From the NCBI RefSeq assembly GCF_002305855.1, contig NZ_CP022163.1:2480292-2544291 (forward strand): DNA of 64,000 bases, written 5' to 3'. Under the pieces are notes generated by a model. It saw only the letters and a program-made list of their open reading frames with translations. It did not search any database and was not told where the DNA came from. This DNA is from Melittangium boletus DSM 14713 (lineage in GTDB: Bacteria > Myxococcota > Myxococcia > Myxococcales > Myxococcaceae). A program made the position numbers and the translations under genes. Below, in pieces: positions 61,453-64,000 of the stretch (positions within the stretch are counted from its first letter, which is position 1; the number at the start of each line of letters is the position of its first letter).

Positions 61453-64000
61453 GTGAGTCAAAAGACAAGCGCGGTGAAGGGCTTGCTGGCGTTGCTGCTG
61501 GGAGTGACGCTGGCCGCCGGTTGCGGCGTTCCCTCGAAGCCCGAGGAGCCCACGCCAGCGCGGGCCCCCCAGGAACAGCCACTGGGCTCGCCGTCGGCAC
61601 CGCCCCGGCTGGCCGCGGGCTACCGCCACTCCCTCTACGTGGCTCCGGACGGCACCGTCTGGGCCTGGGGTGAGAACATCGCCGGGCAGCTGGGCACCGG
61701 GTCGACCGCATCCCGCTCCACGCCCGGGCAGGTGTCCGGCCTCTGGGGCGCGGTCACGGTGGCGGCCGGCGCCCGGCACTCGCTGGCGGTGCTCTCCGAT
61801 GGCTCCGTCTGGGCCTGGGGCGACAACAGTTACGGGCAGCTCGGGGATGGGACGAGTACCCGGCGTCTGCTGCCCGTGCGGGTGTCCGGCATCATGGACG
61901 CGGTGGCCGTGGCCGCGGGCGAGAGCCACTCGCTGGTGGTGCTCTCCGACGGCACGCTCCTGGCCTGGGGCCACAATGGCCCGGGCCAGCTCGGCGATGG
62001 GACGAACGTCTACCGCTCCAGGCCAGTGCCCGTGGTGGGCCTGACGGACGTGGTGAACATCGCCGCCGGGCAGTACCACTCGCTGGCGGTGCGCGCCGAT
62101 GGCACCGCGTGGGCCTGGGGCGACAACTACCATGGCCAGCTCGGAGATGGCTCGTCCCTGGCCCGCAAGGTCCCCACGAAGGTGGTGGGCCTCGTGGGCG
62201 CGGCCACGGTGGCGGGCGGGTATCGCCACAGCCTGGCCACCCTCGCGGACGGCAGCGTGTCGGCCTGGGGTGACAACGCCGCGGGCCAGCTGGGGGACGG
62301 GACGACGCTGCGCCGCACCGTGCCCGTGAAGGTGAAGAACCTGGGGGGGATCGCCGCCGTCGCGGCGGGCTACGTGTTCTCGCTGGCGGTGGACTTCGAC
62401 GGCGCGGTGTGGGCCTGGGGCGAGAACTCCCAGGGGCAGCTCGGCGATGGGACGCCCACGCGCCGCCCGCTGCCCGTGAGGACGGCGGACCCCCGAAGCG
62501 CGGTGGCGGTGGCCGCGGGCTACACCCACTCGCTGGCCGAGCTTCCCGACGGCAACGTCCTGGCCTGGGGGCTGAACAACTCCGGGCAGTTGGGGGATGG
62601 AACGACGTCCAGCCGTACCGTCCCCGGGCGGGTGCGGGGGGAGTGGCCGACAACCCCACCGCCACCGTCGGAGGAGCCCTTGGCGCTGAAGCCCGTTCCC
62701 GTGGCGGCCGGGTACGAGCATTCCCTGGTGGTGCGCGCCGACGGCACCGTCTGGGCCATGGGCAACAACCTGGCGGGCCAACTCGGGGATGGGACGACGC
62801 TCCACCGCGGAGTACCCGGGCCGGTCCCCGGGCTCACGGGCGTCGCGGCCGTCGCGGCGGGCTCCGCCCACTCCCTGGCCCTGCGCTCGGATGGCACGGT
62901 CTGGGCCTGGGGGTCCAACGGGAGTGGTCAGCTCGGCCGGGGTTCCTACTCCGACAGCTTCACGCCGGTGAAGGTGGCGAACCTCTCGGAAGCCGTCGCC
63001 ATCGCGGCGGGTGCCGATTTCTCCCTGGCCCTGCGCTCGGATGGCACCGTCTGGGGCTGGGGGGTCAACTGGCGGGGTCAGCTCGGAAATGGGACGGGCT
63101 TCAGTGCCGCTCAGCCCGTCCAGGTCGCCACCCTCTCGGGCGTGGTGGCCATCTCCGCGGGGGGAGCCCATGCGATGGCCCTGCGACAGGACGGCACCGT
63201 GTGGGCCTGGGGCAGCAACTCAGATGGGGGCCTCGGCGACGGCACGAACATCGATCGCCTGTCTCCGGTACAGGTGCGCAACCTCACGGGCGTGACGGCC
63301 ATCGCGGCGGGCGCCTACCACTCCGTGGCGATCCGCGCGGACGGCGGCGTGTGGGGCTGGGGCTACGGCGGTGGCAACCCGCTCAGCGGAGCCCTCCCGG
63401 TGCAGATGCAGGGCTTCACGGGAGCCAAGGCCATCGCGGCCGGGGTGAACTCCACCGCGGTCGCGCGCACCGACGGCACCGTGTGGACCTGGGGCGGTAA
63501 CGAATTCGGCCAGCTCGGAACCGGAGGGTTCTCCGCCTCCGCCATTCCCGTCCAGGTGGCGGGCCTGGTGAATGTCACGAGACTGGTGACCAGCCGGGGC
63601 CACGTCCTGGCCGTGCGGACCGATGGCTCCTTCCGGGGCTGGGGCAACAACGACTACGGCCAGCTTGGCAATGGCCTGGGCGCCCGCCTGACACCGGGGA
63701 GGGTGTCCCCCCTCCAGGGCGCGGTGGCCGTGGGGGGAGGCTACTCCTACTCCGTGGCCCTGGCGGGCGACGGCACCGTGTGGGCCTGGGGCGACGGCTC
63801 TTACGGGCGGCTCGGGGATGGGACGAACAACCGCCGCGGCACACCCGCCCCCGTGAGCAACCTCTCGGGCATCGTGGAGATCTCGGTCGGCGGCGACCAC
63901 ACCCTGGCCCGGCGCGACGACGGCACCCTTTGGGCCTGGGGCTACGACCATTCCGGGAGCCTGGGAAACGGGACGAGCGGCCACCAGAACACGCCGCTCC
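61453..64000 (+). CDS. RCC1-repeat lipoprotein (3' end outside window)
   Basis: The coding frame is open from the GTG at 61453 to the window edge (at least 849 residues). The N terminus is a lipoprotein signal (LLALLLGVTLAAGC) followed by a Pro-rich linker. From about residue 54 at least 16 RCC1 repeats follow, each about 50 residues with the form VAAGxxHSLAL-DGTVWAWG-N-GQLGDGT. Some units (12 and 14) are degenerate. Seven or more repeats close one beta-propeller, so this is probably a tandem double propeller exposed on the outer membrane. Such proteins bind partners or are surface adhesins; no enzyme is indicated. Confidence 0.9.
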   Translation, partial: MSQKTSAVKGLLALLLGVTLAAGCGVPSKPEEPTPARAPQEQPLGSPSAPPRLAAGYRHSLYVAPDGTVWAWGENIAGQLGTGSTASRSTPGQVSGLWGAVTVAAGARHSLAVLSDGSVWAWGDNSYGQLGDGTSTRRLLPVRVSGIMDAVAVAAGESHSLVVLSDGTLLAWGHNGPGQLGDGTNVYRSRPVPVVGLTDVVNIAAGQYHSLAVRADGTAWAWGDNYHGQLGDGSSLARKVPTKVVGLVGAATVAGGYRHSLATLADGSVSAWGDNAAGQLGDGTTLRRTVPVKVKNLGGIAAVAAGYVFSLAVDFDGAVWAWGENSQGQLGDGTPTRRPLPVRTADPRSAVAVAAGYTHSLAELPDGNVLAWGLNNSGQLGDGTTSSRTVPGRVRGEWPTTPPPPSEEPLALKPVPVAAGYEHSLVVRADGTVWAMGNNLAGQLGDGTTLHRGVPGPVPGLTGVAAVAAGSAHSLALRSDGTVWAWGSNGSGQLGRGSYSDSFTPVKVANLSEAVAIAAGADFSLALRSDGTVWGWGVNWRGQLGNGTGFSAAQPVQVATLSGVVAISAGGAHAMALRQDGTVWAWGSNSDGGLGDGTNIDRLSPVQVRNLTGVTAIAAGAYHSVAIRADGGVWGWGYGGGNPLSGALPVQMQGFTGAKAIAAGVNSTAVARTDGTVWTWGGNEFGQLGTGGFSASAIPVQVAGLVNVTRLVTSRGHVLAVRTDGSFRGWGNNDYGQLGNGLGARLTPGRVSPLQGAVAVGGGYSYSVALAGDGTVWAWGDGSYGRLGDGTNNRRGTPAPVSNLSGIVEISVGGDHTLARRDDGTLWAWGYDHSGSLGNGTSGHQNTPL

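Noticed and set aside
61438..63171. Minus-strand frame opposite the RCC1 gene
   Set aside because: It is repetitive only because the RCC1 repeats are; the plus strand gives the lipoprotein signal and clear repeats.

Overview
The window is uniformly high-GC DNA with long, closely packed genes, short Shine-Dalgarno spacings and many lipoproteins. It carries a MYXO-CTERM sorting tail, a SitA5-type AHH toxin with imm11-type partners, kinase fusions and an RCC1-repeat lipoprotein. Together these point to a myxobacterium, most likely of the Cystobacterineae (Archangium, Cystobacter, Melittangium type). This is inferred from gene families only; no rRNA is present. No tRNA, rRNA or CRISPR array was seen.

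Region 1 (1-9407) is a tightly overlapping plus-strand operon: HD protein (cut by the window edge), Gfo/Idh/MocA oxidoreductase, zinc-ribbon MBL-like protein, two tandem paralogous YcaO proteins, xylose-isomerase-like TIM barrel, GT4 glycosyltransferase, PIG-L deacetylase and aldose-epimerase-like protein. It looks like a specialised-metabolite or glycoconjugate pathway that uses YcaO chemistry without a visible precursor peptide.

Region 2 (9435-16580) reads leftward. It holds an FAD oxidoreductase with a transmembrane anchor, a Cys-rich lipoprotein, and an immunity-toxin-immunity set in which two imm11/SUFU genes flank a SitA5-like AHH nuclease lipoprotein. The two flanking genes form a 2650-bp-spaced direct duplication.

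Region 3 (16657-40947) is mostly chromosomal: VanX-type dipeptidase, queC, a lipoprotein, a 3182-residue TPR protein, a Ser/Thr kinase-cyclase fusion, an MbnH/MbnP copper pair, acetyltransferases, an MBL/Rrf2 divergent pair, a zinc macrodomain/SirTM ADP-ribosylation pair and secreted proteins.

Region 4 (40924-47079) is an inserted, lower-GC island of about 6 kb bounded by 81-bp direct repeats. It lies exactly between the 3' ends of two convergent genes. It carries five translationally coupled genes: PP2C phosphatase, pseudokinase-FHA-like protein, Ser/Thr kinase fused to a cold-shock domain, AAA ATPase (AriA-like) and DUF4435/TOPRIM-like protein (AriB-like). Its right side holds a MITE-like element and an IS66 transposase remnant. 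I read it as a PARIS-like anti-phage module under phospho-signalling control, and it is the most interesting item in the window.

Region 5 (47026-64000) returns to chromosomal genes: an 1800-residue membrane protein, argC-argB, a GNAT protein, an endonuclease III homologue, a phospholipase D family protein, a GAF-like protein with a clear promoter, a JAMM-motif lipoprotein with a lipoprotein partner, an AMP-dependent synthetase, and a lipoprotein with at least 16 RCC1 repeats that runs off the right edge.
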